Of a stretch of 64,000 bases of DNA, positions 42,968 to 50,804 are shown piece by piece. The notes below the pieces were generated by a model. The model saw only the letters and a program-made list of their open reading frames with translations, did no database searches and was not told where the DNA came from. The stretch's first letter is position 1. The number at the start of each line of letters is the position of its first letter. The DNA is from Streptomyces sp. HNM0575. GTDB taxonomy: Bacteria; Actinomycetota; Actinomycetes; Streptomycetales; Streptomycetaceae. The stretch lies in assembly GCF_012726265.1 (NCBI RefSeq), contig NZ_JAASAG010000009.1, positions 301,809 to 365,808 of the forward strand, written 5' to 3'. The translations under genes were made by a program, and so were the position numbers.

Positions 42968-43919
42968 GGTCCTGGTCCGCAGTCCCGGTGTGCTGCGTAC
43001 GCGGCTCCTGCGGAGCGGGCGGCGGCGTCGCGAACGAGTAGGGCGCCCACGGCCCGGTCAGCTCCACCCGTACTCCCGGCACGTCCTCGGCGAGGCCGCC
43101 GATCGCCGCCTGGAAGTCCTCGCTGCGTCCGTCGGGCACCAGATAGGCGTCGTTGGCGATGTTCTCGCCCGGTCCCGCGGCGAGTTCGCCCTGCTGCGGC
43201 CGGTGCGCGACCTTGGCCGTGGCGATGCCCCCGGCCAGCTCCGTCACACGCTCGGCGACCGCACCGGCGGCCCGGTACGTGTCGCGGTGCGAGCTGCGCT
43301 GCTGCCGGCGCTGCCGGAGGTATGCGCGGCCGGGGCCGCCGGCCGGCTGCGCCCCGTCGTCCGAGGGCCGCGACGCGGAACCGGCCGCTGCCTCCCGGGG
43401 GTCCGCGTAGACCTTCACGCCCCATTCGACGTGGCCCTCCAGACGCGAGAGCAGGGCGTCGAACTCGCCGCCGCGCTCGGCCAGCATCGCCGCGACCCTG
43501 CCGTCGTCGAGATAGACGGTCGCCAGCCGCATGGGCAGCACCGTCGCGTGCTCGTACGCCACTGCCACGACGGCGTGGTGGGAGCGGGCCAGCGCCTCCA
43601 GCCGCTCCAGGTCCTCCAGTTGGGCCTTCAGCCCCGACTCGTCGTACAGCCCGGCCGGTACGTCGGACACCAGGGCGCTCAGTCCGGGGCCGTCGACAGT
43701 ACGTACGGGCGCACCGGACGGCCCGTACAGCCCGGCGGCCGCCGCCTCCAACGGCCCGTCCGTGCCGCCCGGTTCGTCCGCGCCGCCGGGTTCGCCGGCG
43801 GTGCGGCCGACCGCGAAGACGTAGCGGACCATCCGCTCGCTGTGCTGCTCGTGCCGCTCGTGCTCCTCCCGCTGCGGGGAAGCGGGCTCTTCCGCGGAAA
43901 CCGGCATCGGTCTCGTCAC
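42957..43919 (-). CDS. gvpL: Gas vesicle protein GvpL (GvpL/GvpF family)
   Basis: A 320-residue GvpL/F protein: VRYVFAVGRTAG near residue 30, LSALVSDVPAGLYD, HHAVVAVAYEHATVLPMRLATVYLDD and ANDAYLVPDGRSEDFQAAIGGLAEDVPGVRVELTGPWAPYSF near the end. A ~45-residue low-complexity insertion (about 200-245) separates the two halves. It is an accessory/minor wall protein. It overlaps gvpJ by 4 nt. Confidence 0.9.
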   Translation of the reverse strand: MTRPMPVSAEEPASPQREEHERHEQHSERMVRYVFAVGRTAGEPGGADEPGGTDGPLEAAAAGLYGPSGAPVRTVDGPGLSALVSDVPAGLYDESGLKAQLEDLERLEALARSHHAVVAVAYEHATVLPMRLATVYLDDGRVAAMLAERGGEFDALLSRLEGHVEWGVKVYADPREAAAGSASRPSDDGAQPAGGPGRAYLRQRRQQRSSHRDTYRAAGAVAERVTELAGGIATAKVAHRPQQGELAAGPGENIANDAYLVPDGRSEDFQAAIGGLAEDVPGVRVELTGPWAPYSFATPPPAPQEPRTQHTGTADQDHGN

Positions 43920-44497
43920 CTTCCGTGCTCGGACGCGCCGTCGCCACCGGACCCGGCGTCCCGGGCGGTCGCCTTGCGGGTGGACCTGCCCCGGGACCTC
44001 CCACCGCCGGAGTCACCGGCTCCGGCGGTCCCGGTGCTTTCGGAGGTCTCGGCGTTCCCGGAGGCCTCGGCGCCCGTCCCGTCGCCTGCGGGGAGTTCGG
44101 CCGCCGAGCGCAGCCGTTCGATCTCCCGGCGCAGCCGGTCGTTCTCCTCCGCCAGGGCCGAACTCCCGTCCTCTGCCCCGCCGTCGGCGAGGGCGGCGTC
44201 CTGCCGCCGGCCGTCCGCGGCGGCCCGCGCCGAGGCACGGGAGGACAGCGACGGATCGTTCTCCCACCAGTCGATGCCCATCTCCTTCGCCTTGTCGACG
44301 GAGACGACGAGCAGCCGCAGCTTGATGGTCAGCAGCTCGATGTCGAGCAGGTTGATCTGGATGTCGCCGGCGATGACGACGCCCTTGTCGAGCACGCGCT
44401 CCAGGATGTCCGCGAGATTGGCGGACGAGCCCTGCTGGCCGTATGGGACCGCCCTGTTCGGGGACGGTCCCATACGGCCGGCCAGTGAATCGGACAC
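43916..44497 (-). CDS. gvpJ: Gas vesicle protein GvpJ
   Basis: A 193-residue GvpA-like protein: ANLADILERVLDKGVVIAGDIQINLLDIELLTIKLRLLVVSVDKAKEMGIDWWENDPSL is the GvpJ signature. The C-terminal ~100 residues are charged, with a short coiled-coil pattern (LAEENDRLRREIERLRSAAEL) and a disordered tail. Minor wall protein thought to shape vesicle tips. Confidence 0.9.
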   Translation of the reverse strand: MSDSLAGRMGPSPNRAVPYGQQGSSANLADILERVLDKGVVIAGDIQINLLDIELLTIKLRLLVVSVDKAKEMGIDWWENDPSLSSRASARAAADGRRQDAALADGGAEDGSSALAEENDRLRREIERLRSAAELPAGDGTGAEASGNAETSESTGTAGAGDSGGGRSRGRSTRKATARDAGSGGDGASEHGR

Positions 44498-44579
44498 GGG
44501 ATATCAGCCTTGCCTGTCGGTGGTCTTCGGTCGGAATCCCGTCGGCCCGCGGGCCGCGCGGCACGCCGCGTCGGCGCCC

Positions 44580-45773
44580 TCAGCGGCGGGCGGGGGCACG
44601 ACGGTGACGGGTGTCCTCCTCATCCTCGTCGGCCTCCTCCTCGGGCTCCGGCTCTCCGTACTCCTCGACCGGCTCCTCCTCGGACTCGGGCTCGGACTCG
44701 GGCTCGGACTCGTAGTCGTCCTCGGACTCGTAGTCGTGCTCGTACTCGGGCCCGTCGTCCTCGTCGTAGCCGTGCTCGTCCTCCTCGTCCGACTCCCCGT
44801 CGGTCTCCGCCTCTTCGGCCTCGCCGGCGGGCTCGTCATCGGGCTCGTCCTGCTCGTCCTCGGGAGGCGGCGCCTCGTCCTCGTCACGGGCGCCGTCCTC
44901 GGAGCGTTCCTGCTCGGCGCGCTCCTCCTCCTCGACGGCCTCGTCGTGGTCGACGGTCACCTCGCCGTCGCGGATCTCGCCGCGCCAGCCGTCGGTGGCC
45001 TCGCCCCGCATCATGATGAACTTGCGGTACAGCTTGAGGTCCAGCCGTGCCCGGCGGCCCTGAGCCCGCCAGATGTTGCCGGTCTTCTCGAAGAGGCCGC
45101 CCGGGAAGTATTCCAGTACGAGAAGCACACGCGTCAGGTCGTCGGTGAGGCGGTGGAAGGTCACCACGCCCTTCACCGTGCCCTTGGCGCCCTCGGTGGT
45201 CCACGAGATGCGCTCGTCGGGGACCTGCTCGGTGACGTTCGCCCGCCAACTGCGGGTGGACTTGGCGACCTTGACCTTCCAGTTGCTGTTGACGTCGTCG
45301 GACTTCTCCACGCTGACGACGCCCTTGGCGAAGGTGCTGAACTCCTGGAACTGCGTCCACTGGTCGTACGCCTCGCGCACCGGCACGCCCACGTCGATGT
45401 CCTCGACGATCGTCACGCTCTTCGACTTGCCGCCGCCGCTCTTGGAGCCGCCGGACTTACCGAAGATCCCCTTCACCTTGTCCTTGAGCATCTCCTTGAC
45501 GTGCGAGGTGCCCGCGGACATCGCGGCCTGCGCCGGCGACTTGCCCTCGCTGAGGGCCTTGCCGCCCTTCATCACGCTCTGCGCCAGACCGCCGGGACCG
45601 CCTCCACCGGGTTCGGCGAGCTTGTTCACGCTCTCGCCGAGCCGGGCTCCGAGACCGGTCACGGCCTTCTGGGCCCGCGCCTGGAGGTAGCTCCGGAGCT
45701 CTTCCTTGAGACGGTCGGCGGCCGGATTCCTCGCCACCTCGTCCTTGAACCTGCTCAGGGTGGACTCAGCCAT
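44580..45773 (-). CDS. gvpZ: SRPBCC-domain gas-vesicle-locus protein (GvpZ position)
   Basis: A 397-residue protein. Residues ~120-270 are an SRPBCC/START-like domain (KSVTIVEDIDVGVPVREAYDQWTQFQEFSTFAKGVVSVEKSDD, ISWTTEGAKGTVKGVVTFHRL, LLVLEYFPGGLFEKTGNIWRAQGRR). Residues 1-115 are basic and Gly-rich. The last ~120 residues are extremely acidic (repeats of E, D, S). In the gvpOAFGYZJLSK order this is gvpZ. Its role is unknown; a chaperone or membrane link for vesicle assembly is possible. ATG 45773 overlaps gvpY by 8 nt. Confidence 0.78.
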   Translation of the reverse strand: MAESTLSRFKDEVARNPAADRLKEELRSYLQARAQKAVTGLGARLGESVNKLAEPGGGGPGGLAQSVMKGGKALSEGKSPAQAAMSAGTSHVKEMLKDKVKGIFGKSGGSKSGGGKSKSVTIVEDIDVGVPVREAYDQWTQFQEFSTFAKGVVSVEKSDDVNSNWKVKVAKSTRSWRANVTEQVPDERISWTTEGAKGTVKGVVTFHRLTDDLTRVLLVLEYFPGGLFEKTGNIWRAQGRRARLDLKLYRKFIMMRGEATDGWRGEIRDGEVTVDHDEAVEEEERAEQERSEDGARDEDEAPPPEDEQDEPDDEPAGEAEEAETDGESDEEDEHGYDEDDGPEYEHDYESEDDYESEPESEPESEEEPVEEYGEPEPEEEADEDEEDTRHRRAPARR

Positions 45774-46575
45774 CACTGCCTCCCCGGGCCGCTGTCTTAC
45801 GGGCACGGCCGGCGGCGGACTTCGCCGCCGCCCTGCCGGTGCCGCCTGTTCCGCGGCTTCCACCGCTTCCGCCGCTTGCGCCGGTGCTCCTGCCCGCCGC
45901 ACGCGACGATCCGCCGCGTGCGCCGGAGGAGGCGGCCGTGCCGGACTTGCGCGTGGCGGACTCCGCACGCTTGCCGGAGGAGCGCCCGGCGGTTCCGCCC
46001 GCCGTCTTCCTGGCCGTGGAGCCGCCCGAAGTGCGGGCGCTCGCCGCCGACTTGGCGGACCCGGCCGGCTTGCGGGCACCGCCCGCGGACGCCGCCTTGC
46101 GACGGGGGCGCGGCTGTTCGTCCTCCGCTGAGCCTTCGTCCGCGCGGCCGTCGCCGGAACGGTCGCCGCCGGAGCGGCCCTCGCCGGAGCGGCCGCCGTC
46201 CGCGGAGTCCTCGTCCGCCTGCTCGTCGCCGGCGTTCCGGTCCTCGGCGTCAGCGCCTTCGGAATCCTCGTGCCCCTCGGGGTCGTTGATCTCCGACGTG
46301 CGCCGGTGCAGGGAGTCGGCGAGGGTGTCGGCGCGCCTGGTGACCGCGGAGGTCAGCGCCGACTTCGTACCGTCCAGCACCTCCTTGCGCACCTGCTCGC
46401 CGAGGCCGCCGATCACCGGGGAGTCCGCTACGAGCTTCACGAGCTGCCCGGGCTTGAGATCGAGCTTCTTGCCGGCCAGGAACATCCCCATTCCGATGGC
46501 CATCCTGGCCTTTTTCGTGCGCCCGAGGAGGTAGCCCCCCACCAGCGCCATTCCTATCTTGCCGTTCCCGTTCAT
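45766..46575 (-). CDS. gvpY: Lys/Ala/Ser-rich gas-vesicle-locus protein (GvpY position)
   Basis: A 269-residue protein. The N-terminal ~75 residues hold a hydrophobic glycine-rich helix (GKIGMALVGGYLLGRTKKARMAIGMGMFLAG) and KPGQLVKLVADSPVIGGLGEQVRKEVLDG. The C-terminal ~170 residues are disordered, first acidic then very basic (repeats of K, R, A, G, S). In the known gvp gene order this is gvpY, with no established function. It may bridge the vesicle shell and nucleic acid or membrane. Confidence 0.75.
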   Translation of the reverse strand: MNGNGKIGMALVGGYLLGRTKKARMAIGMGMFLAGKKLDLKPGQLVKLVADSPVIGGLGEQVRKEVLDGTKSALTSAVTRRADTLADSLHRRTSEINDPEGHEDSEGADAEDRNAGDEQADEDSADGGRSGEGRSGGDRSGDGRADEGSAEDEQPRPRRKAASAGGARKPAGSAKSAASARTSGGSTARKTAGGTAGRSSGKRAESATRKSGTAASSGARGGSSRAAGRSTGASGGSGGSRGTGGTGRAAAKSAAGRARKTAARGGSDG

Positions 46576-46629
46576 CTCAGAGTCACCTCTGTTTCCCGGT
46601 GCGTGTGCGCCGGGGCGGTGTGTGCGTGT

Positions 46630-46887
46630 TCAGTGACGCTCTTGAATCTGCCGCTGGTACGCCTGGCGCCACTCCAGCTCGTCCAGCAGATCGTCCTCGA
46701 TCCGGTCGAACTCCTCTTCCGTGACGCGGCCGTCGAGCAACTCCTGCTCCAGTTCGGCCAGTCGGAGGCGTACCGGTTCCGGGTCGTAGTACTGCTGCTC
46801 CGCTGTCAGCACCACCTGGTCCATGACCCAGACCGCGCCGCGCACCGGCGCGAGCGGCAGGGTCAGAAGCTGAGTGATGAGGCCCAT
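46630..46887 (-). CDS. gvpG: Gas vesicle protein GvpG
   Basis: An 85-residue GvpG: MGLITQLLTLPLAPVRGAVWVMDQVVLTAEQQYYDPEPVR, then an acidic helix ELEQELLDGRVTEEEFDRIEDDLLDELE. The length is normal for the family. Accessory assembly protein, encoded directly after gvpF. Confidence 0.92.
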   Translation of the reverse strand: MGLITQLLTLPLAPVRGAVWVMDQVVLTAEQQYYDPEPVRLRLAELEQELLDGRVTEEEFDRIEDDLLDELEWRQAYQRQIQERH

Positions 46888-46912
46888 GCGAAGGCCCTCC
46901 GATCACGGAATG

Positions 46913-47626
46913 TCAGACGAAGCTGTACGGGGGCAGCGGGCCGTTCAAGTTGAAGGAGTAGGCGTCGCCGTGCCGCTCGGACTCCTCGTGCACGGCCTGC
47001 GCGAACGCCGCGGCGTGCTCCCGGCCCACCAGGAACGAGACGTTCAGGAAGTGCGACTGCGTCGGCTCCGCGGCCGCGTGCCGCCGCGCGCCGTCCGACA
47101 GCCGCTCCACGATGTCGCGGCCCTCGGCCTCGCCGTGTGCCTGGACCTCCTGGGAGACCAGCTCGCCCAGGCGCACCTTCTCCTCCTGCGCCTCGGGGTG
47201 CTGGATCGTGGTCTCACGCAGCCGCTGGATCTCCTCCGAGCCGGAGATGATCTCGCGCAGCAGATCGTCCTCGTCGCGCGCCACCTTCAGGTTGTATTCG
47301 AGGCAGCCTTCGAGCTCCGAGAGTCGCTCCGCGTACGCGTCCTGGTTCTCCTCCAGCACGTATCCGACCGATCCGTCGTCGGGGCCGACCAGTCCGAAAC
47401 GCATCGGAAGCGTCGCGCCGTCGGCCATCAGCCGCTCCAGCACGGTCTGGTGCGCGGCGAGATCGCGGCGCTTGGCGCGCAGATTCTCGGGCGCGTCGCT
47501 GACCACGGCGCTCAGCTTGTCGGCCTTGACCGTGCGGATGGTCCCCGCGGGATCCCCCACACCGCTGAGCCCTTCGAAGTTCTGCGGATGGTCGGCCGCG
47601 GTGATGGCGTAGATGTACGTCGACAC
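46913..47626 (-). CDS. gvpF: Gas vesicle protein GvpF (GvpL/GvpF family)
   Basis: A 237-residue GvpF: STYIYAITAADHPQNFEGLSGVGD, LSAVVSDAPENLRAKRRDLAAHQTVLERLMADGATLPMRFG and LNGPLPPYSF at the end are family signatures. It is a gas-facing minor wall or assembly protein. Just 3 nt separate it from gvpA, so the two are translationally coupled. Confidence 0.93.
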   Translation of the reverse strand: MSTYIYAITAADHPQNFEGLSGVGDPAGTIRTVKADKLSAVVSDAPENLRAKRRDLAAHQTVLERLMADGATLPMRFGLVGPDDGSVGYVLEENQDAYAERLSELEGCLEYNLKVARDEDDLLREIISGSEEIQRLRETTIQHPEAQEEKVRLGELVSQEVQAHGEAEGRDIVERLSDGARRHAAAEPTQSHFLNVSFLVGREHAAAFAQAVHEESERHGDAYSFNLNGPLPPYSFV

Positions 47627-47629
47627 GTG

Positions 47630-48094
47630 TCAGTCCTCCTTGCGGCGCGTGGTGCGGCGGCTGCCGGAAGAGGAGGAAGCGGCGGCCGTCTTCCTCGGCT
47701 CGCGCTCGCGCTCCCGCTCCTCCTCTTCGCCGTCGCGCCCGCGCTGGAGGGATTCGCTGAAGGCCTCGACGGCACCGGTCAGCGCGCCCTTGGACTTGCC
47801 CTTCGCGCCGCTCTCGGTGGCGTCGCCCACGATCTCGGTGAGCTGGGTTGGGGCCTTGCGGCCGGCCTCCAGGTCGAGGCGGTTGCAGGCCTCGGCGAAG
47901 CGGAGGTACGTGTCGACGCTCGCGACGACCACGCGGACGTCGATCTTGAGTATCTCGATGCCCACGAGGGAGACGCGTACGAACGCGTCGATCACGAGCC
48001 CGCGGTCCAGGATGAGTTCGAGGATGTCGTAGAGGTTTCCGCCCCCGGAGCCGGAGGTCGGCTGCCTGTTGCTGTTCTGCGCGACTACCGTCAC
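47630..48094 (-). CDS. gvpA: Major gas vesicle shell protein GvpA
   Basis: A 154-residue GvpA. The shell domain (about residues 22-72) is LYDILELILDRGLVIDAFVRVSLVGIEILKIDVRVVVASVDTYLRFAEA. Unlike cyanobacterial GvpA (~70 aa) it has a C-terminal extension of ~80 residues rich in E, R and S, as usual in actinomycetes. It forms the rib-like wall of the protein shell. Confidence 0.93.
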   Translation of the reverse strand: MTVVAQNSNRQPTSGSGGGNLYDILELILDRGLVIDAFVRVSLVGIEILKIDVRVVVASVDTYLRFAEACNRLDLEAGRKAPTQLTEIVGDATESGAKGKSKGALTGAVEAFSESLQRGRDGEEEEREREREPRKTAAASSSSGSRRTTRRKED

Positions 48095-48325
48095 TTCTTC
48101 GTCCTTTCAAAGATGTCGCAGATGTCGGTCGGCAGGCGTGCCGGGTCAGGCCCTCTGTCATCGAGCCTGTCGCCGGGCCTCTGCCGTCGGGCCTCTGCCG
48201 TCGGGTCCGCTCTCTTCGGCGTCTTGCGTCGGGCGTCCTCGCCCGCCGTCCGCCGTCCGCCGTCCGCCGTCCATCAGGCGTCGCCCGTCAGGCGGCGCGT
48301 GACGCGTCGCGGACGGCGCCCGCGC
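48095..48325. repeat. gvpO-gvpA intergenic repeats
   Basis: Contains two copies of CGGGCCTCTGCCGT (about 48166-48205) and four tandem copies of the 7-mer CGCCGTC at 48244-48271. I see no gene. The repeats lie between gvpO and gvpA and may be a leader of gvpA, or simple-sequence expansion. Confidence 0.6.
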
Positions 48326-48727
48326 TCATTTCCGCTGGTCGATCTGGCCGCGTGCGTAGCGGCGGGTCCGCTCGTAGCCGAGCAGATTGCCCTGGCCGTC
48401 GAGTTGCACGCGGTAGGAGCCCATGACGCTGGTGGTGTCGGGGACGCGCTCGACCTCGACCACCTCGACGTCGGCGGTCCAGCCTTCGTCGGTGGGCTTC
48501 ACCGAAGAGACAGAGGCGGGTTCGCAGTTCAGGAGTTCGGCGAGCTGAGCGGCCGCGAGCCGCATGGCCTTGGCTATCGGTACGCGTGACTCCCGCGTAC
48601 CGCCGCTCCCGTCCTGCTGCTTCCGGTCGCGCCCTTGCTGCTGCGACCTCTGTGGCGGCGACGCGCTCTCTTTGTGCCCTGTCTGCCTTTTGTTCTCTTC
48701 GCGCCCTTTGTCACTGGTTGTGGCCAT
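48326..48727 (-). CDS. gvpO: Gas vesicle protein GvpO
   Basis: A 133-residue GvpO: residues ~45-130 read ESRVPIAKAMRLAAAQLAELLNCEPASVSSVKPTDEGWTADVEVVEVERVPDTTSVMGSYRVQLDGQGNLLGYERTRRYARGQ. The first ~45 residues are charged and Gln-rich. GvpO is an early-acting protein of the cluster, and first gene of the operon here. Confidence 0.92.
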   Translation of the reverse strand: MATTSDKGREENKRQTGHKESASPPQRSQQQGRDRKQQDGSGGTRESRVPIAKAMRLAAAQLAELLNCEPASVSSVKPTDEGWTADVEVVEVERVPDTTSVMGSYRVQLDGQGNLLGYERTRRYARGQIDQRK

Positions 48728-48924
48728 GCTCTCACCCCTTTCCCCGCCGCCGAGTTGTAGACCTGTGTTCCAGATCTCACCGCGTGCGCCGCGGGCAGGC
48801 TGGTTGGGTGCCCCGGGCGTGAAGACCTATGCACAGCGCTTTACGTGACTGACACAACTACCCTGCCGCGCAAGGCTCTTGGTGACGCACATCACGCCCG
48901 GGCTGCCCGGGCCCCGTCGCCCTT
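48728..48924. other. Intergenic region upstream of gvpO
   Basis: 197 nt between gvpO and the permease gene on the same strand. On the minus strand a TAGGTC-like -10 candidate is at about 48829-48824, with no good -35. A GC palindrome GCCCGGG-CT-GCCCGGGC is at 48898-48914. The gvpO promoter should be here. Confidence 0.35.
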
Positions 48925-49746
48925 TCACTCCTTGACGGCGCCCGTCAGCATCCCCTCGATGAAGCGCCGCTGGAGCGCCACGTACACCACCACCACGGGC
49001 AGCGCGATGAGCACGGACGCGGCGGCCAAGAGCGCGGTGTCGGAGCTGTGCTGTCCCTGGAAGAAGGCGAGTCCGAGCGGAACGGTGCGGTGCGCCTCGT
49101 CGCTGACCATGACCAGCGCCATCAGGAACTCGTTCCACGTCCACATGAAGACGATGACGGCCATCGTCGACAGCGCCGGACGCCCCATCGGCACGAGCAC
49201 GCGCCACAGCGTCGTCCAGCTCGACGCCCCGTCGATGCGGGCCGCCTCGACGACCGAGCGCGGGCTGCTGCGGAAGTACGTGCGCATCCAGAACACGCCG
49301 AACGCCAGCGACTGCGCGGTCTGCGGAAGGATCAACGCCCAGTAGGTGTCGGTGAGTTGCCAGTACCGCAGGTCGAAGTAGAGCGGTACGACGAGGGCTT
49401 CCTCCGGGAGCGTCAGGCCGAGGACGAACAGGTAGAAGAGCAGGTTCGAGCCGGGGAAGCGCATCAGGCCGAAGGCGTACGCGGCGAGCACGGCCAGCAC
49501 GGCGGTCGCGGTGACGACGGCGACGGCGACGAGCACGGAGCTCGTCAGATACGAGCCGAAGTGCCCGCGGCTCCAGGCTTCCGCGAAATTCCCCCAGTTG
49601 AGGCCGTCCGGCAGCGAGAAGCCCGTGTCCAGGGACGTGCGGCGGCCGAAGGCGCTGGAGAGGATGCCGATCACCGGGGTGAGGCTGACGGCGGCGAAGA
49701 GGACGAGAACGGCGTAGGTGGCGCTGCGTTCGAGGCGGCCGGTCAT
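48925..49746 (-). CDS. ABC sugar transporter permease, MalG type
   Basis: A 273-residue inner-membrane permease with about six helices and the cytoplasmic EAA-like motif EAARIDGASSWTTLWRVLVPMGRP that docks with the ATPase. MalG-type features include SFLGR-like N-terminus and ALVMVSDEAHRTVPLGLAFFQGQ. Start ATG 49746 overlaps the upstream permease stop by 4 nt. No ATPase gene is present; Streptomyces typically use a shared MsiK-type ATPase for such importers. Confidence 0.9.
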   Translation of the reverse strand: MTGRLERSATYAVLVLFAAVSLTPVIGILSSAFGRRTSLDTGFSLPDGLNWGNFAEAWSRGHFGSYLTSSVLVAVAVVTATAVLAVLAAYAFGLMRFPGSNLLFYLFVLGLTLPEEALVVPLYFDLRYWQLTDTYWALILPQTAQSLAFGVFWMRTYFRSSPRSVVEAARIDGASSWTTLWRVLVPMGRPALSTMAVIVFMWTWNEFLMALVMVSDEAHRTVPLGLAFFQGQHSSDTALLAAASVLIALPVVVVYVALQRRFIEGMLTGAVKE

Positions 49747-50804
49747 CGCTTGCGTCCTCCTCGTCCGTCGCGGGCCTCGCGGCCCTCGACGAGCCGCGCC
49801 ACGGAGACCGTCAGCGCGAAGATCAGCACGGTCAGTCCGACGCCCATGGCCGCCGCCGAGCCGACCTCGTTGGTCTCGAAGGCCCGGTGGTAGACCTCGT
49901 AGGCGGGTACGGAAGTGGCGTTGCCCGGCCCGCCGCTGGTGGTGATGTAGATCAGGTCGAAGTTGCGCAGCCCGGCGACGATGGTGAGCGTCAGCGCGAC
50001 GGCGACCTCGGCGCGCAGCGCGGGCAGGGTGACGGCGAGGAACTCCCGCAGCGGGCCCGCCCCGTCCACGCGCGCCGCCTCGTACAGCTCTCGCGGTATG
50101 CGCTGGACTCCGGCGAGGAAGAGCACGACGCACAGGCCCGTCTCCACCCAGGTGCCGACGGTGCCGACGGCGGGCAGCGCCCAGGTGTAGTCGCCCAGCC
50201 AGGAGCGGGCGAGGGAGCCGAGCCCCACGGCGCGGAGCGTGTCGTTGAGCAGTCCGTCCGGGCCGAGGACGGAGCGCCAGGCGACGCCGACGACGACCAT
50301 CGCCAGGACCTGCGGCAGGAAGAGCACCGTGCGGAAGAAGGTCATGCCCCGCACCCGGAAGCGCGAGAGCGCCGACGCCAGCAGCAGACCCAGCGCGACG
50401 GGCAGCGCGGCGTAGAACAGCAGCAGCACGAGGGCGTGCAGGAAGGGGCCGCGCAGCGACGGATCGGCAAGCAGCGCACGGTAGTTGTCGCCTCCGGCCC
50501 AGGTGGCGACGGTCAGCCCGTCCCAGTGCAGCAGCGACAGCCACACGGTCTGGCCGAGGGGGAAGAGGAGGAAGACGGCGTAGACGGCGAGGGCGGGTGC
50601 CACGTAGAGGTAGCCGACGGCGCGCGGCTGCCCGGGCGCCCGGCGGCGGTAGCGGTCGGCGGCGAGGCGCCGCAGCCGGCCGCCCGCGCCCTCCGCCGCG
50701 GCGTTCCCGGCGGCGTTCCCGGCGGCGTTTCCGGCGGCCCCGGGGGCCCCGGCGGGCGTCCTCCCGGAGCCGGACGCGGCCGGTGCCGCGGGTGTGGCGC
50801 TCAC
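49743..50804 (-). CDS. ABC sugar transporter permease, MalF type
   Basis: A 353-residue permease: about six helices (VGYLYVAPALAVYAVFLLFPLGQTVWLSLL first) and the EAA motif YEAARVDGAGPLREFLAVTLPALR. The ~60 N-terminal residues include an AGNAAGN repeat. GTG start at 50804 overlaps the solute-binding protein stop by 4 nt. Partners with the MalG-type permease. Confidence 0.9.
   Translation of the reverse strand: MSATPAAPAASGSGRTPAGAPGAAGNAAGNAAGNAAAEGAGGRLRRLAADRYRRRAPGQPRAVGYLYVAPALAVYAVFLLFPLGQTVWLSLLHWDGLTVATWAGGDNYRALLADPSLRGPFLHALVLLLFYAALPVALGLLLASALSRFRVRGMTFFRTVLFLPQVLAMVVVGVAWRSVLGPDGLLNDTLRAVGLGSLARSWLGDYTWALPAVGTVGTWVETGLCVVLFLAGVQRIPRELYEAARVDGAGPLREFLAVTLPALRAEVAVALTLTIVAGLRNFDLIYITTSGGPGNATSVPAYEVYHRAFETNEVGSAAAMGVGLTVLIFALTVSVARLVEGREARDGRGGRKR

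Noticed and set aside
48244..48271. Possible CRISPR or iteron repeats between gvpO and gvpA.
   Set aside because: The 7-nt copies are directly tandem, without spacers; simple-sequence repeat instead.
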